Part shown: positions 1-8,493 of the stretch, one piece after another
How the letters are laid out: each line of letters opens with the position of its first letter
Numbering within the stretch: the stretch's first letter is position 1
Origin: JAERML01 sp035687895
GTDB lineage: Bacteria > Bacteroidota > Ignavibacteria > UBA10030 > UBA6906
Assembly (NCBI GenBank): GCA_035687895.1
Contig: DASRUE010000290.1
Span: forward strand, 1-20,351
Reading direction: 5' to 3'
DNA: 20,351 bases
Program-made: the position numbers and the translations under genes
Notes under the pieces: generated by a model
The model's database searches: none
What the model saw: only the letters and a program-made list of their open reading frames with translations
Told to the model about the DNA's origin: nothing

Positions 1-1619
1 CTCAGGCTATCAAGCACAACCACTGTTGTGTCAGTTGAATCAGCATAATTGATCCTGAGACGGATGGGCATTTTGTATGTCGGCCAGGAAGGTGTTTGGA
101 ATTGACCGATCTCCACCTCGACGGTATCGTTTGCCCATTGGTACCTGTATCCGTATTCCGGCCAGCCCTGTCCGAAGATCCATTGGTTGAAGAACCAGCT
201 CATATCCGTTCCTGTCACCGAATCAACCACCGCCACCAGCTCCGCAGTAATCGCACTCCTTCCACTATACTTCTCCCGGTACGCCCGCAGCGCGCGGAAG
301 AACGTTGAATCGCCGAGGATCCCGCGCAGTGTGTGGAGAACCCAACCTCCTTTTGTGTAGACAACGCGGTCAAACAGATTGAATCCTTGTCCCACCGGGT
401 TGTATACCGCCCCCTGCCACGATGCAAACTGAAACTCTTCCAACGTATCAACCATGTACGACTTCAGGGCAGGGAATCCCCCTTCATGTTCTCGCCAGAG
501 TGCTTCGCTGTACGTCGCGAAGCTCTCATTCAGCCAGATGTCAGCCCATGTGCCGCAGGTGACCAGGTCGCCCCACCACTGGTGTGCAAGCTCGTGCGCT
601 CCTGTCCGGACGTCCGTCTGGAAGTATCTGTTCAGCGTTGTGATGGTCTGGTGTTCCATTCCAAGATATCCGAAAGGGACGATCGATGTCATCCCGTACT
701 TTGCAAATGGATATGTGCCGAACATCGATTCGTAGAAGTCGACCATCTGGTTGATGGTGAAGAGGAACCCTGCAGCGGAGACAGAGTCCGGCTGCCAGGT
801 GAAATACTGGAGAGGAATCGTGTCGTTTGCAGACGTGACATGCGGTAAGGAAGAGATAGCGAAGCGAGAAACCGTCATGCACATAAGATATGTTGCGATC
901 TGATTCTCTTCCTTCCAATGCCATGTAACCGTTCCATCACCGTTGGCCGTAGCCCCGAGCAATCTGCCGTTGGAAGCAGCCACGTAACCGTCGGGAACGG
1001 TGATCCGGAGTTCCGCGGTTGCCTTTTCCCATGGTTCGTCATAGCAGGGCATCCAGAACCGCGCATCAGAGGGCTCGGAGAATGTGTACCCAAGGTTGGC
1101 GGGGTTGCCGATTGTGTCAAGGAAGAAGTAATACCCCTGACGGGAACTGGGACGAGGATAGCCTTGCACATGCAGATACGCGATCTGGACACGGAGTGTG
1201 TCACCTGCGTTCCGCATCCCGTTGAGGTGGATGGTGAAGGTTTCGGCCTGCACATTCTGGCTGGTGTTTTTCTGGACGCCATCCACGCGAACTGTGTCGA
1301 ACTGCAGACCGACACCGTGCAGCACCAACGAATCCACCGCATACTTCAGACGCATCGTGATTGTCTGTCTCCCCTCGAGGGCATTCGTCACCATCGGGAG
1401 CGAGACGGCCAGATCGTATTTCAGTACATCGAATGGCTGCGGGCCGTCATACGAGGAATTCTTCTGATGAACAGTTCCAAGCGAGAGACCCTGATCGGGC
1501 GCAATGAAGCGGCCTTCCTTTTCAAATGATCGGTGTTCCTGGGAGGAGAGGGGAAGGGATGGGATCACCAAAACGAGGAAAACCCATGCACAGCAGAGAC
1601 GTGGGCGGTGGAATGCCAA
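1..1619 (-). CDS. M1-family (gluzincin) aminopeptidase, secreted, 3' end cut by window edge
   Basis: Zinc metallopeptidase expected to remove N-terminal residues from peptides outside the cytoplasm. Reading the minus strand from 1619 gives an open frame of about 539 codons that runs off position 1 without a stop. The zinc site is HELAHQWWGD at residues 342-351 with the third ligand E365 in LNESFA, the HExxH-18-E spacing of family M1. A GMEHQ motif at 320-324 occupies the place of the exopeptidase GxMEN signature, and a VVYTKGGWVLH segment follows, where M1 enzymes carry the catalytic tyrosine. The start is uncertain: TTG at 1619 gives a compact signal peptide (basic RPR, then a hydrophobic CCAWVFLVLVIP core) and sits 4 bp after the transporter stop. 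An in-frame ATG at 1664 would overlap the transporter by 41 bp and make an unusually long n-region. The missing C-terminus might carry a T9SS sorting domain, but this cannot be seen. Confidence 0.9.
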   Translation of the reverse strand, partial: MAFHRPRLCCAWVFLVLVIPSLPLSSQEHRSFEKEGRFIAPDQGLSLGTVHQKNSSYDGPQPFDVLKYDLAVSLPMVTNALEGRQTITMRLKYAVDSLVLHGVGLQFDTVRVDGVQKNTSQNVQAETFTIHLNGMRNAGDTLRVQIAYLHVQGYPRPSSRQGYYFFLDTIGNPANLGYTFSEPSDARFWMPCYDEPWEKATAELRITVPDGYVAASNGRLLGATANGDGTVTWHWKEENQIATYLMCMTVSRFAISSLPHVTSANDTIPLQYFTWQPDSVSAAGFLFTINQMVDFYESMFGTYPFAKYGMTSIVPFGYLGMEHQTITTLNRYFQTDVRTGAHELAHQWWGDLVTCGTWADIWLNESFATYSEALWREHEGGFPALKSYMVDTLEEFQFASWQGAVYNPVGQGFNLFDRVVYTKGGWVLHTLRGILGDSTFFRALRAYREKYSGRSAITAELVAVVDSVTGTDMSWFFNQWIFGQGWPEYGYRYQWANDTVEVEIGQFQTPSWPTYKMPIRLRINYADSTDTTVVVLDSL

Positions 1620-1623
1620 GCGA

Positions 1624-2529
1624 CTATGAATGATTGACGATTCTACCGACGATCTGTTTTCCATTTGCCACCAGTATCCCAGCGAGGACACAACTTGCTC
1701 CGATGAAGACACTGGGCACCAGGGTCTCTCGAAGAACAATGGCACCCAATACAACGGCAATAATCGGATTGATAAAACTGACAAGGGACAAGTACACGGC
1801 TTCGATCCGCTTGAGGAGCCAGTGGTACGTAACAAACGCAAGGACGGAACCGATGATCGCAAGATACAGAATGGAACCCACTGCCGCTGTGTTCCAGACT
1901 ATGTCGCTGAAGGACTCCGTCGCCAACCCAAGCAATCCCAGGATCGCTCCCCCGCCAAGCATTCCGACAAAGTTCATCACAAACGGACTGATCGGCTGAC
2001 CGTATTTCTTGATCAGGACTACCGCCAGCGCTTGCATCACGGTGCTTACAAGGATACATGCCATCCCCAACACGCCCGCAGTTTCCGTCCAATGAACGTC
2101 TCCAGAAAAGATAATGACAATCCCGACAAAACCAAAGACGATGCCTGCAATCTTGAACCAGGTCAATCGCTCCTTCGCAAGGAGGAGATGTGAGAAAATC
2201 GCCACCGAAAAAGGATATGCGCCAAACAGGATACTGCTCAACCCGCTGGGTATGTACTGCTGCCCCCAATACACAAGCGCAAACGGGATGCTATACGAAA
2301 GGAAGATAAGTGCGGCGTACAGCTTTCTGGTTTCCGGAGTAAAGGTGATCGACAGCCCACGCAAGCGGAGAATCAGGTACAGCACCACCGACGCAATGAG
2401 AAAGCGAATCCCTGCCGCGAAGAACGGTGGTACGCTCGTCAACCCGATCTTGATTGCCAGCCATGTGGACCCCCACACGAGACTGATAATCACAAACCCG
2501 ACCCAGATGCGCGCCCGTTCGGAGTTCAT
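1624..2529 (-). CDS. EamA-family (drug/metabolite transporter superfamily) permease
   Basis: A 301-residue integral membrane protein of the DMT superfamily; substrate not predictable from sequence. About ten hydrophobic segments are visible, arranged as two tandem EamA halves (roughly residues 8-140 and 150-292). The N-terminal signature SLVWGSTWLAIKIGL is typical of the first helix, and the second half repeats the pattern with a PIIAVVLGAIVLRE segment. The length matches the usual 280-310 residues. The ATG at 2529 lies one base after the stop of the DUF1015 gene, and the peptidase gene begins a few bases downstream, so all three are probably co-transcribed. Nothing about the neighbours points to a specific substrate. 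Confidence 0.9.
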   Translation of the reverse strand: MNSERARIWVGFVIISLVWGSTWLAIKIGLTSVPPFFAAGIRFLIASVVLYLILRLRGLSITFTPETRKLYAALIFLSYSIPFALVYWGQQYIPSGLSSILFGAYPFSVAIFSHLLLAKERLTWFKIAGIVFGFVGIVIIFSGDVHWTETAGVLGMACILVSTVMQALAVVLIKKYGQPISPFVMNFVGMLGGGAILGLLGLATESFSDIVWNTAAVGSILYLAIIGSVLAFVTYHWLLKRIEAVYLSLVSFINPIIAVVLGAIVLRETLVPSVFIGASCVLAGILVANGKQIVGRIVNHS

Positions 2530-2530
2530 T

Positions 2531-3805
2531 CTATGATTCCAGAAGGTTCATTACAAAACCGGACAGAAGCTTGGGATAAAAGTACGTCGACTTCTGCGGC
2601 AACGTGTGTCCCGCGCGGACAACGCTTTTCACCTGCTCCAATGGTGTGGCATTGAGAATGAAGGCGACGTTCGCCTTCTTCTTCTGTACGGCCTGGGATG
2701 CTTCCTCGATGCTTTTCACATAGTCCAGGTTTAGCTTCGACTCCTGCGCTCTGGGACTGATGCCGAGCAGACCCTCGATGACATGGGAATGGAGAAAGGT
2801 AACGTCGAGCTCCTTCACTTCCATCGGAACCTCGGCGCCGATCAACGACGGAAGAAGATTGTCTGACTCAAGCGTAATCAGATAAAGGGAATCTGATGTT
2901 ACAACGCCATACGCATACCGTGAATGACCTTTGAGCCTTGTGAGCAGCTCCTCCTGTGACCGCGCCATCTCTACTGTGAAGTTCTTCGCCAGCCGCATTT
3001 GAAGATCGGCGGCATCGAACGAGGGAAGGCCGTGGACAATTCTGTGCGTCGGCAGGATTACCAGTCCTTCGGCATCCATGCTCGAGAGAAACATCATGAC
3101 AAAATTGAACGGTTCATCACCGGAGTAGCCCGGGGTTTTAAGGCGCATCATGTCGCGGTACGTCAGGGCTGTTTCGTACCGATGGTGGCCGTCTGCAATC
3201 AGAATACTCTTCGGCTTCATCGCGGCAGCAATGGCCTCAACCAGGTCCTGATCCTCTACCGCCCATAGCCGGTTGATCACTTTCTCGAACATCACCTCCT
3301 GTATCGGAGAGGCATTCATTGCCGCACGGAGCATCCGGTCGATTGCCTTGTCCGGATCAACATAGAGTCCGAAAACCTGACTCAGGTTGGCGTTCGTTGC
3401 CCGCATCAATCGGAAGCGGTCTTCCTTCGGCTTGGAGAGAGTTCGCTCGTGTGGCAGGATCACACCACTGGAGAGTTCCTCCAGCCTGCATAGTGTAATG
3501 AATCCGTAGCGCTGGAGCGTAACACCATTCGTATGCTTGAAGGACTGGGAGAGAACGTATACCGCACGTCGAACGTCACGTTTGAGAATACCATCCTTTT
3601 GCCATGTCGCGAGACATTCCGCCGCCTCCTTGTACCGATCCTGTTCTCTACCGAGGATCAGCCGGACGATGTTGTAGGGATTGAGATGATACAATTCCTC
3701 CTGATACCCATCAGAGATCTCGTCATAGGGTGGAGAGACAACCGTCCGGATGTCTACTTTGCCAGGATTGTAGCGAAGGCCACGGAATGGTTTGACGTCT
3801 GCCAT
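2531..3805 (-). CDS. DUF1015 family protein
   Basis: A 424-residue protein of the DUF1015 family, conserved but without an established biochemical role as far as I know. The family marks are visible: a start of type DVKPFRGLRYNP, PPYDEIS at 25-31, PHERT at 118-122, and the hallmark DGHHRYETA at 205-213. No signal peptide or membrane segment, so presumably cytosolic. The frame stays open upstream to 3973, but the ATG at 3805 was chosen because the family begins with exactly this segment and because the extra 56 residues would overlap the 3' end of era. No clear Shine-Dalgarno site precedes it. It lies 34 bp after era and 1 bp before the EamA transporter in the same direction. The histidine-rich motif suggests an enzyme, but that is inference. 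Confidence 0.88.
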   Translation of the reverse strand: MADVKPFRGLRYNPGKVDIRTVVSPPYDEISDGYQEELYHLNPYNIVRLILGREQDRYKEAAECLATWQKDGILKRDVRRAVYVLSQSFKHTNGVTLQRYGFITLCRLEELSSGVILPHERTLSKPKEDRFRLMRATNANLSQVFGLYVDPDKAIDRMLRAAMNASPIQEVMFEKVINRLWAVEDQDLVEAIAAAMKPKSILIADGHHRYETALTYRDMMRLKTPGYSGDEPFNFVMMFLSSMDAEGLVILPTHRIVHGLPSFDAADLQMRLAKNFTVEMARSQEELLTRLKGHSRYAYGVVTSDSLYLITLESDNLLPSLIGAEVPMEVKELDVTFLHSHVIEGLLGISPRAQESKLNLDYVKSIEEASQAVQKKKANVAFILNATPLEQVKSVVRAGHTLPQKSTYFYPKLLSGFVMNLLES

Positions 3806-3839
3806 GCAACGATGGTGCAATGTGAGAAAGTGCTGCGGT

Positions 3840-4763
3840 CTAGGGCTGCTTGTATCCCAGCCTCGCCAGCCACGTATCATCCCTCCGCCAATCGGGCCGG
3901 ACCTTGACGTGCATCTCAAGAAAAACCGGACGTTGCAGGAACTTCTCGATATCCGTCCGGGCCATCCGGCCAATCTCTTTCAACGCTCCACCATGCTTTC
4001 CGATCAGAATCCCCTTCTGAGAATCCCGCTCAACGTAGATATCGGCACTGATGAACGTCTTGCCCGCTTCGCGCTCCTTGAACTCCACGATGTCGACCGT
4101 CGCGGAGTATGGAATTTCCTCTTTGTACTTCATGAAGATTTTCTCTCTGATGATCTCCGCGACAAAGAACCGTTCGCTTGCCTCACTGACAATATCGAGC
4201 GGATAGAATGGCGGATGCCGGGGAAGGAGGGCGATGACCTCTTTGAGAAGCTCCGCCGTTCCATCGAGCTTCAACGCAGAAATCGGAAGTATCTCTTTGA
4301 ACGGAAAGGCCTTCGAATAGAAATCGATAATGGGGAGAATGTCCCCCTTCCTTACTGCATCGGACTTGTTAATGACCAGGAGCACCGGCTTCTGCATCCC
4401 TCGCAGTCTGCTGAACGCTTCCTCATGAGCAAGGTCTTTGTCCATTTTCGGAGACGTGGCATCAATCATAAAGAGAAGCACGTCTGCGTCCGCCATGGCG
4501 GATGTGGCGAACTGCATCATCGCTTCCTGAAGGAGGTACCGTGGTTTGATGATACCTGGCGTGTCGAGGAAAACAACCTGGTGGCCTTCGCCGGACAAGA
4601 TTCCGAGAATCTTGTGGCGGGTCGTCTGCGGCTTGTTCGTAACAATAGAGATCTTTTGCTGGAGAAGGCCGTTCATCAACGTCGATTTGCCCACGTTCGG
4701 CTCACCGATAATTGTCGCGTACCCGCAACGAAAGTCTTCCGGTATGGTTGGTGAAGTCTCCAT
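3840..4763 (-). CDS. era: GTPase Era, 16S rRNA-binding ribosome assembly factor
   Basis: Era binds the 3' end of 16S rRNA and helps mature the 30S subunit. From ATG 4763 the protein has 307 residues, the family's usual size. GTPase motifs are in order: G1 GEPNVGKS 20-27, switch region with NKPQTTRH, G3 DTPG 67-70, G4 NKSD 132-135, G5 SALK 162-165. A C-terminal KH domain follows, with the GKHGG turn at 255-259. An alternative in-frame ATG at 4805 adds 14 residues. I prefer 4763 because Era proteins start close to the G domain and because the 4805 start would place a terminator-like hairpin inside the coding region. Neither start has a good Shine-Dalgarno site. It is followed after 34 bp by the DUF1015 gene. 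Confidence 0.95.
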   Translation of the reverse strand: METSPTIPEDFRCGYATIIGEPNVGKSTLMNGLLQQKISIVTNKPQTTRHKILGILSGEGHQVVFLDTPGIIKPRYLLQEAMMQFATSAMADADVLLFMIDATSPKMDKDLAHEEAFSRLRGMQKPVLLVINKSDAVRKGDILPIIDFYSKAFPFKEILPISALKLDGTAELLKEVIALLPRHPPFYPLDIVSEASERFFVAEIIREKIFMKYKEEIPYSATVDIVEFKEREAGKTFISADIYVERDSQKGILIGKHGGALKEIGRMARTDIEKFLQRPVFLEMHVKVRPDWRRDDTWLARLGYKQP

Positions 4764-4766
4764 GCG

Positions 4767-4793
4767 AAAAACCCCGTCGGTCAAGAACGGGGT
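4767..4793 (-). terminator. Terminator-like hairpin in front of era (possible attenuator)
   Basis: On the minus strand a perfect 7-bp stem, ACCCCGT at 4771-4777 (plus coordinates) against ACGGGGT at 4787-4793, with a 9-nt loop, is followed at once by a run of T (plus-strand A at 4767-4771). This is the form of an intrinsic terminator. It ends only three bases before the era ATG at 4763, so a promoter cannot fit between hairpin and gene. It is either an attenuator in the era leader, a terminator for the secA-glnB transcript with some readthrough, or chance sequence inside a longer era reading frame starting at 4805. Confidence 0.5.
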
Positions 4794-4876
4794 CTGATTT
4801 TCCATTGTTTAGCCTTTGTGGTCCCTGCTAGTGACGCGGTTGCAAACCCATCAAAAGAAATCTAACCGCAGAGATC

Positions 4877-4908
4877 GCCCGCCTGCCAGAGCGAAGCGGC
4901 GGGCAGGC
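4877..4908. repeat. GC-rich palindromic element in the glnB-era gap
   Basis: Two overlapping perfect inverted pairs are present: GCCCGCC 4877-4883 with GGCGGGC 4898-4904, and GCCTGCC 4881-4887 with GGCAGGC 4902-4908. They are separated by the AGAGCGAAGC core. The two stems use partly the same bases and so are alternatives. The element is far more GC-rich than the AT-rich flanks and lies in a 217-bp non-coding stretch, which is typical of small interspersed palindromes of the REP type. Only one copy is in this window, so repetition in the genome is inference. Confidence 0.45.
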
Positions 4909-4980
4909 AAAGTAAATGATTGGAATAAGGACAGAAAACAAAACTGTTCTTCCTCTGCAGTTAGGCTTTTCAACTGCCTT

Positions 4981-5319
4981 CTAGAGGGCATCCTCTCCCG
5001 ATTCACCGGTCCGCACCCGAATGACATCCTCCACGTCATACACAAAAATCTTTCCGTCCCCCACCTGGCCGGTCTTTGCTGCATTCATAATCGTGTCAAT
5101 CACTTTGTCTGCGAGCTTATCCGGAACGACCACCTCCAGCTTGATCTTCGGGAGGAAATCGATTTGATACTCCGAACCGCGATACAGTTCGGTGTGCCCC
5201 TTTTGACGGCCGTATCCCTTCACTTCCGTAAGTGTCATTCCCTTCACTCCCAACTCTCCCAGCGCTTCACGGACATCGTCGATGCGAAACGGACGGATGA
5301 TGGCTTCGATCTTTTTCAT
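4981..5319 (-). CDS. glnB: Nitrogen regulatory protein P-II (GlnB/GlnK family)
   Basis: A 112-residue trimeric signal protein that binds ATP/ADP and 2-oxoglutarate and controls nitrogen assimilation targets. The full family pattern is present: MKKIEAIIRPF start, T-loop with the uridylylation signature YRGSEY at 46-51 (Y51 is the usual modified tyrosine), FLPK after it, the B-loop TGQVGDGKIFV at 83-93 and the C-loop RVRTGE at 101-106. The start ATG lies 31 bp after the secA stop, with a GAGG about 10 bases upstream, so it probably shares the secA transcript. GlnK genes usually sit beside amtB and GlnB beside glutamine synthetase or NAD synthase genes; none of these is in the window, so GlnB versus GlnK cannot be decided from context. 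Confidence 0.93.
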   Translation of the reverse strand: MKKIEAIIRPFRIDDVREALGELGVKGMTLTEVKGYGRQKGHTELYRGSEYQIDFLPKIKLEVVVPDKLADKVIDTIMNAAKTGQVGDGKIFVYDVEDVIRVRTGESGEDAL

Positions 5320-5350
5320 GCGGAACGTACCTCAAATTGTCGTTCGGATA

Positions 5351-8300
5351 CTACCTGCCGTGGCATTGCTTATACTTCTTCCCACTGCCACAGGGACAGG
5401 GGTCATTTCTGCCCACCTTCTCGCCGACATGAATGGGCTGTGGCTTGCCGGGACGAGCAGCCTGGTTCTGCTCCTGCGCACCCGCCGCGCCGGGAACCGG
5501 CTCTCGGTTTGCGTGGAATCCCATTCCCATGGACGAATCATGGCTTGTCCGCATTTGTTGCGGCGGGCGCTGCGGTCCACGAATTGGCAGGCGCTGGCTT
5601 TGCGCCGGGAAGAGCTTGAACGCCGTCGTCACAATCTCCGTATTGACGAGGTCGAGGAGCTCCATGAACATCCGGAACGCCTCGGTTTTGTACTCTACCA
5701 GCGGATCTTTCTGGCCGTAGGCGCGGAGATGAATGCCTTCCTTCAGATCGTCCATCTCACGGAGATGGTCCTTCCATTTCTCATCGATGACCTGAAGGAC
5801 AACCATCTTTTCGATCTGTGCCATCATCTCGACGCCAAGCTTCTCTTCTTTCCGCTTGTAAAACTCCGTCGCCGCGGTAACGATCTCTCCCCGCACTCCA
5901 TCCGAACCGATCTGTTGCCATCGTTCCGGCGTGATCTGAAGATCCACCAGGAGTTGAGCCCGCAGCTCGTTCTGCAGGCCCTGGATATCCCCCTCGTCAT
6001 AATACTTCTCAACCAGTTTCTGCGCGAGCTCTTCCACGAGATCCAGGATGTCATCCTTGACGCGCTCACCGACGAGCGCCCGACGCCTGCGGGAATAAAT
6101 AATCTCCCGCTGCTGGTTCATGACGTTGTCGTACTCCAGCAATCGCTTGCGAATGCCGAAGTTATTCTCTTCCACTTTTTTCTGGGCGCGCTCCACCGAG
6201 CGGGTGATCATCGAATGCTGGATCACCTCTCCTTCCTTCAGCCCCATCCGTTGCATGATGGAGGCGATGCGGTCACTGCCGAAGAGACGCATCAGGTCGT
6301 CTTCGAGCGAGAGGAAGAAGAGTGTAGAGCCGGGATCCCCCTGGCGGCCGGAGCGGCCACGGAGCTGGCGGTCGATGCGACGGGCCTCGTGCCGTTCCGT
6401 GCCTATGATGTGCAGACCACCTGCCTCACGCACTCCCGGTCCCAGTTTGATATCCGTCCCGCGACCAGCCATGTTGGTGGCAATGGTGATCACGCCGGGA
6501 AGCCCTGCGTGCGATACGATCTCCGCTTCCCGTTGGTGTTGCTTGGCGTTGAGGACATTGTGAGGGACATTTTTCCGTTTCAGCATTCGGCTGATCGTTT
6601 CCGATACTTCCACACTCGTCGTGCCGACCAGCGCCGGACGGTTCTCCTCGCGCAACCTCTCAATCTCTTCAATCACGGCGTTGTACTTTTCCCGCTTCGT
6701 CTTGTACACGACGTCATTAATATCCTCACGGATCATCGGTTTGTTCGTGGGAACGACAACCACGTCAAGCTTGTAGATATCGAAGAACTCCCCTGCTTCT
6801 GTCTCGGCCGTTCCCGTCATGCCCGCCAGCTTCTTGTAGAGACGGAAGTAATTCTGGAGTGTAATCGTTGCAAGGGTTTGCATGTCCCGCTCGACCTTGA
6901 CTCCCTCTTTCGCCTCAATCGCCTGGTGGAGTCCGTCCGAGTACCGGCGTCCGGGAAGCAACCGGCCGGTGAATTCATCCACGATCTGCACCTTCCCATC
7001 GTCCGTCACCACGTACTCGTCGTCCTTCTCGTAGAGGGAGTATGCGCGGAGAAGCTGCGTCACCGTATGGATGCGCTCGCTTCGCTCCGCATAAATACGG
7101 GTGGACTCGTCCTTCTTCTGCTGAAGTTGATCCTTCGTGAGCGACTGGTCTCCTTCGAGGGCGCTGAATTCCGTCCCGAGATCAGGCAGCAAGAAGAAAT
7201 CCCTGTCACCCACCATCGGTGCAAGAAGATCTCTCCCTTTGTCGGTCAGATTGATCTGGTGGTTCTTCTCGTCGATGGCGTAGTACAGCTCATCATCGAT
7301 CTCGTGCATCCGGCGGGACTGGTCGCGCAAATACTCCGATTCCGTCTGTTGGACCAAGCGCTTGTGGGATGGCTCGGAAAAGACTTTCAGCAACCGCGGG
7401 TGTTTTGGGAGACCGCGCGACGCTCGCAACAGTTGGACACCGGCTTCTTCCTCTTTTCCGTCCGTCAGGTGCTTTTCGGCCTCCGCAACAATTTTTGACA
7501 CAAACCCCCTCTGCGCGTTAACCAGCCGCTCGACGTGTGGCTTCATTTCATCGAACTTGTGGTCTTCGCTCTTCACCGGTCCGCTGATGATCAACGGCGT
7601 ACGTGCCTCATCGATGAGAACGGAATCCACCTCATCCACAATGGCGTAGTTGTAACCACGGTGGACCAGGTCTTCCTTGTCCACCACCATGTTGTCACGC
7701 AGGTAATCAAAGCCGAACTCGTTGTTCGTGCCGTAGGTGATGTCGCATCCGTATTCTTTGCGTCGCTGGAATGAATCCATCGAGTTCTGGATGCAGCCAA
7801 CGGTCAGGCCGAGGAATTCATACACCTTTCCCATCCACACGCTGTCACGCTTTGCGAGGTAGTCGTTGACGGTCACGATGTGGATTCCTCGACCGGGCAG
7901 GGCATTCAGGTATACCGGCATGGTTGCCACAAGGGTTTTTCCCTCACCCGTTGCCATCTCCGCAATTTTCCCCTGATGCAACACCATTCCACCGATCAAC
8001 TGGACATCGAATGGAACCATATCCCACACAGCTTTATTGCCGAGGAGGTCAAACGATTGACCCATCAGCCGCCGGCAGGCGTCCTTTACAACCCCGAATG
8101 CCTCGGGCAGGATTTCGTCGAGAGTCTCTTCAATCGTATCGTCGAGTTCCTTCTCCAGTTCCTCGATCTCTGCCGCGATCTTCTCCCGTTCCGCGCTGCC
8201 AAGATCATCATGAATTCTCCCCTTCGTCGCTGCAAGCCGGGTCTCGACATCCTTGGTGGCCTCCTGAATTCGCTGCCGAAACTCAGGCGTCTTCGCTTTC

Positions 8301-8425
8301 AACTGATCGTCCGTCAGGCCTTCGTAGCTCTTGAAATGAGCGTTGATTTCCTCCACTAAAGGCCGAAGAGCCTTGACGTCCTTTTCATGCTTGCTGCCGA
8401 ACAGCTTCTTGAACACTCCGAGCAT
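5351..8425 (-). CDS. secA: Preprotein translocase ATPase SecA
   Basis: The motor ATPase that drives unfolded preproteins through SecYEG. From ATG 8425 the protein has 1024 residues. The N-terminus MLGVFKKLFGSK is the standard SecA start. Walker A ATGEGKT lies at 158-164 and the DEVD box at 264-267, followed by the preprotein cross-linking region. A second helicase lobe carries NMAGRGTDIKLG and the arginine-rich RQLRGRSGRQGDPG motif. The C-terminus holds a SEC-C zinc motif CPCGSGKKYKQCH (ligands C1010, C1012, C1021, H1022), which in other SecA proteins contacts SecB and lipids. The frame is open to 8542, and an alternative ATG at 8503 follows a strong GGAGGAGGG. The 8425 start is favoured by homology and by a promoter lying between the two. 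The gene leads a co-directional block; the sorting-domain proteins at the other end of the window would be its clients. Confidence 0.97.
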   Translation of the reverse strand: MLGVFKKLFGSKHEKDVKALRPLVEEINAHFKSYEGLTDDQLKAKTPEFRQRIQEATKDVETRLAATKGRIHDDLGSAEREKIAAEIEELEKELDDTIEETLDEILPEAFGVVKDACRRLMGQSFDLLGNKAVWDMVPFDVQLIGGMVLHQGKIAEMATGEGKTLVATMPVYLNALPGRGIHIVTVNDYLAKRDSVWMGKVYEFLGLTVGCIQNSMDSFQRRKEYGCDITYGTNNEFGFDYLRDNMVVDKEDLVHRGYNYAIVDEVDSVLIDEARTPLIISGPVKSEDHKFDEMKPHVERLVNAQRGFVSKIVAEAEKHLTDGKEEEAGVQLLRASRGLPKHPRLLKVFSEPSHKRLVQQTESEYLRDQSRRMHEIDDELYYAIDEKNHQINLTDKGRDLLAPMVGDRDFFLLPDLGTEFSALEGDQSLTKDQLQQKKDESTRIYAERSERIHTVTQLLRAYSLYEKDDEYVVTDDGKVQIVDEFTGRLLPGRRYSDGLHQAIEAKEGVKVERDMQTLATITLQNYFRLYKKLAGMTGTAETEAGEFFDIYKLDVVVVPTNKPMIREDINDVVYKTKREKYNAVIEEIERLREENRPALVGTTSVEVSETISRMLKRKNVPHNVLNAKQHQREAEIVSHAGLPGVITIATNMAGRGTDIKLGPGVREAGGLHIIGTERHEARRIDRQLRGRSGRQGDPGSTLFFLSLEDDLMRLFGSDRIASIMQRMGLKEGEVIQHSMITRSVERAQKKVEENNFGIRKRLLEYDNVMNQQREIIYSRRRRALVGERVKDDILDLVEELAQKLVEKYYDEGDIQGLQNELRAQLLVDLQITPERWQQIGSDGVRGEIVTAATEFYKRKEEKLGVEMMAQIEKMVVLQVIDEKWKDHLREMDDLKEGIHLRAYGQKDPLVEYKTEAFRMFMELLDLVNTEIVTTAFKLFPAQSQRLPIRGPQRPPQQMRTSHDSSMGMGFHANREPVPGAAGAQEQNQAARPGKPQPIHVGEKVGRNDPCPCGSGKKYKQCHGR

Positions 8426-8464
8426 CACAATACCAGCGGTTATGAACCCAATAAAATTCTGGCT

Positions 8465-8493
8465 AATATAGCGAGAATCCGCCTGCCAATCAA
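8465..8493 (-). promoter_or_regulatory. Sigma-70-type promoter upstream of secA
   Basis: Minus-strand TTGATT (8493-8488), a 17-bp spacer and TATATT (8470-8465). Initiation would fall near 8458, leaving an untranslated leader of roughly 33 nt before the ATG at 8425. The same -10 sequence and the same spacer length occur in the two other promoters called in this window, which strengthens the call. Confidence 0.6.

Noticed and set aside
918..1529. Plus-strand open frames opposite the M1 peptidase
   Set aside because: The minus strand reads as a continuous peptidase with the zinc site and signal peptide, so the plus frames (also 333-848) are shadows.
1630..2193. Plus-strand frame opposite the EamA transporter
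   Set aside because: It is hydrophilic and unlike any family I recognise, and it is exactly antisense to a clear ten-segment membrane protein.
3792..4754. 320-codon plus-strand open frame opposite era
   Set aside because: Era on the minus strand has every GTPase and KH motif in order; the antisense frame has none and no plausible start context.
4936..4977. Hairpin GCAGTT (4957-4962) / AACTGC (4972-4977) just after the glnB stop
   Set aside because: The stem is perfect but only 6 bp, AT-containing, and the T-rich stretch on the minus strand begins about 10 nt later, so it is a poor terminator.
5282..7498. Long plus-strand open frame (738 codons) opposite glnB and secA
   Set aside because: It lies antisense to secA and the start of glnB, shows no recognisable domain, and is composed as expected for a shadow of a strongly biased gene on the other strand.
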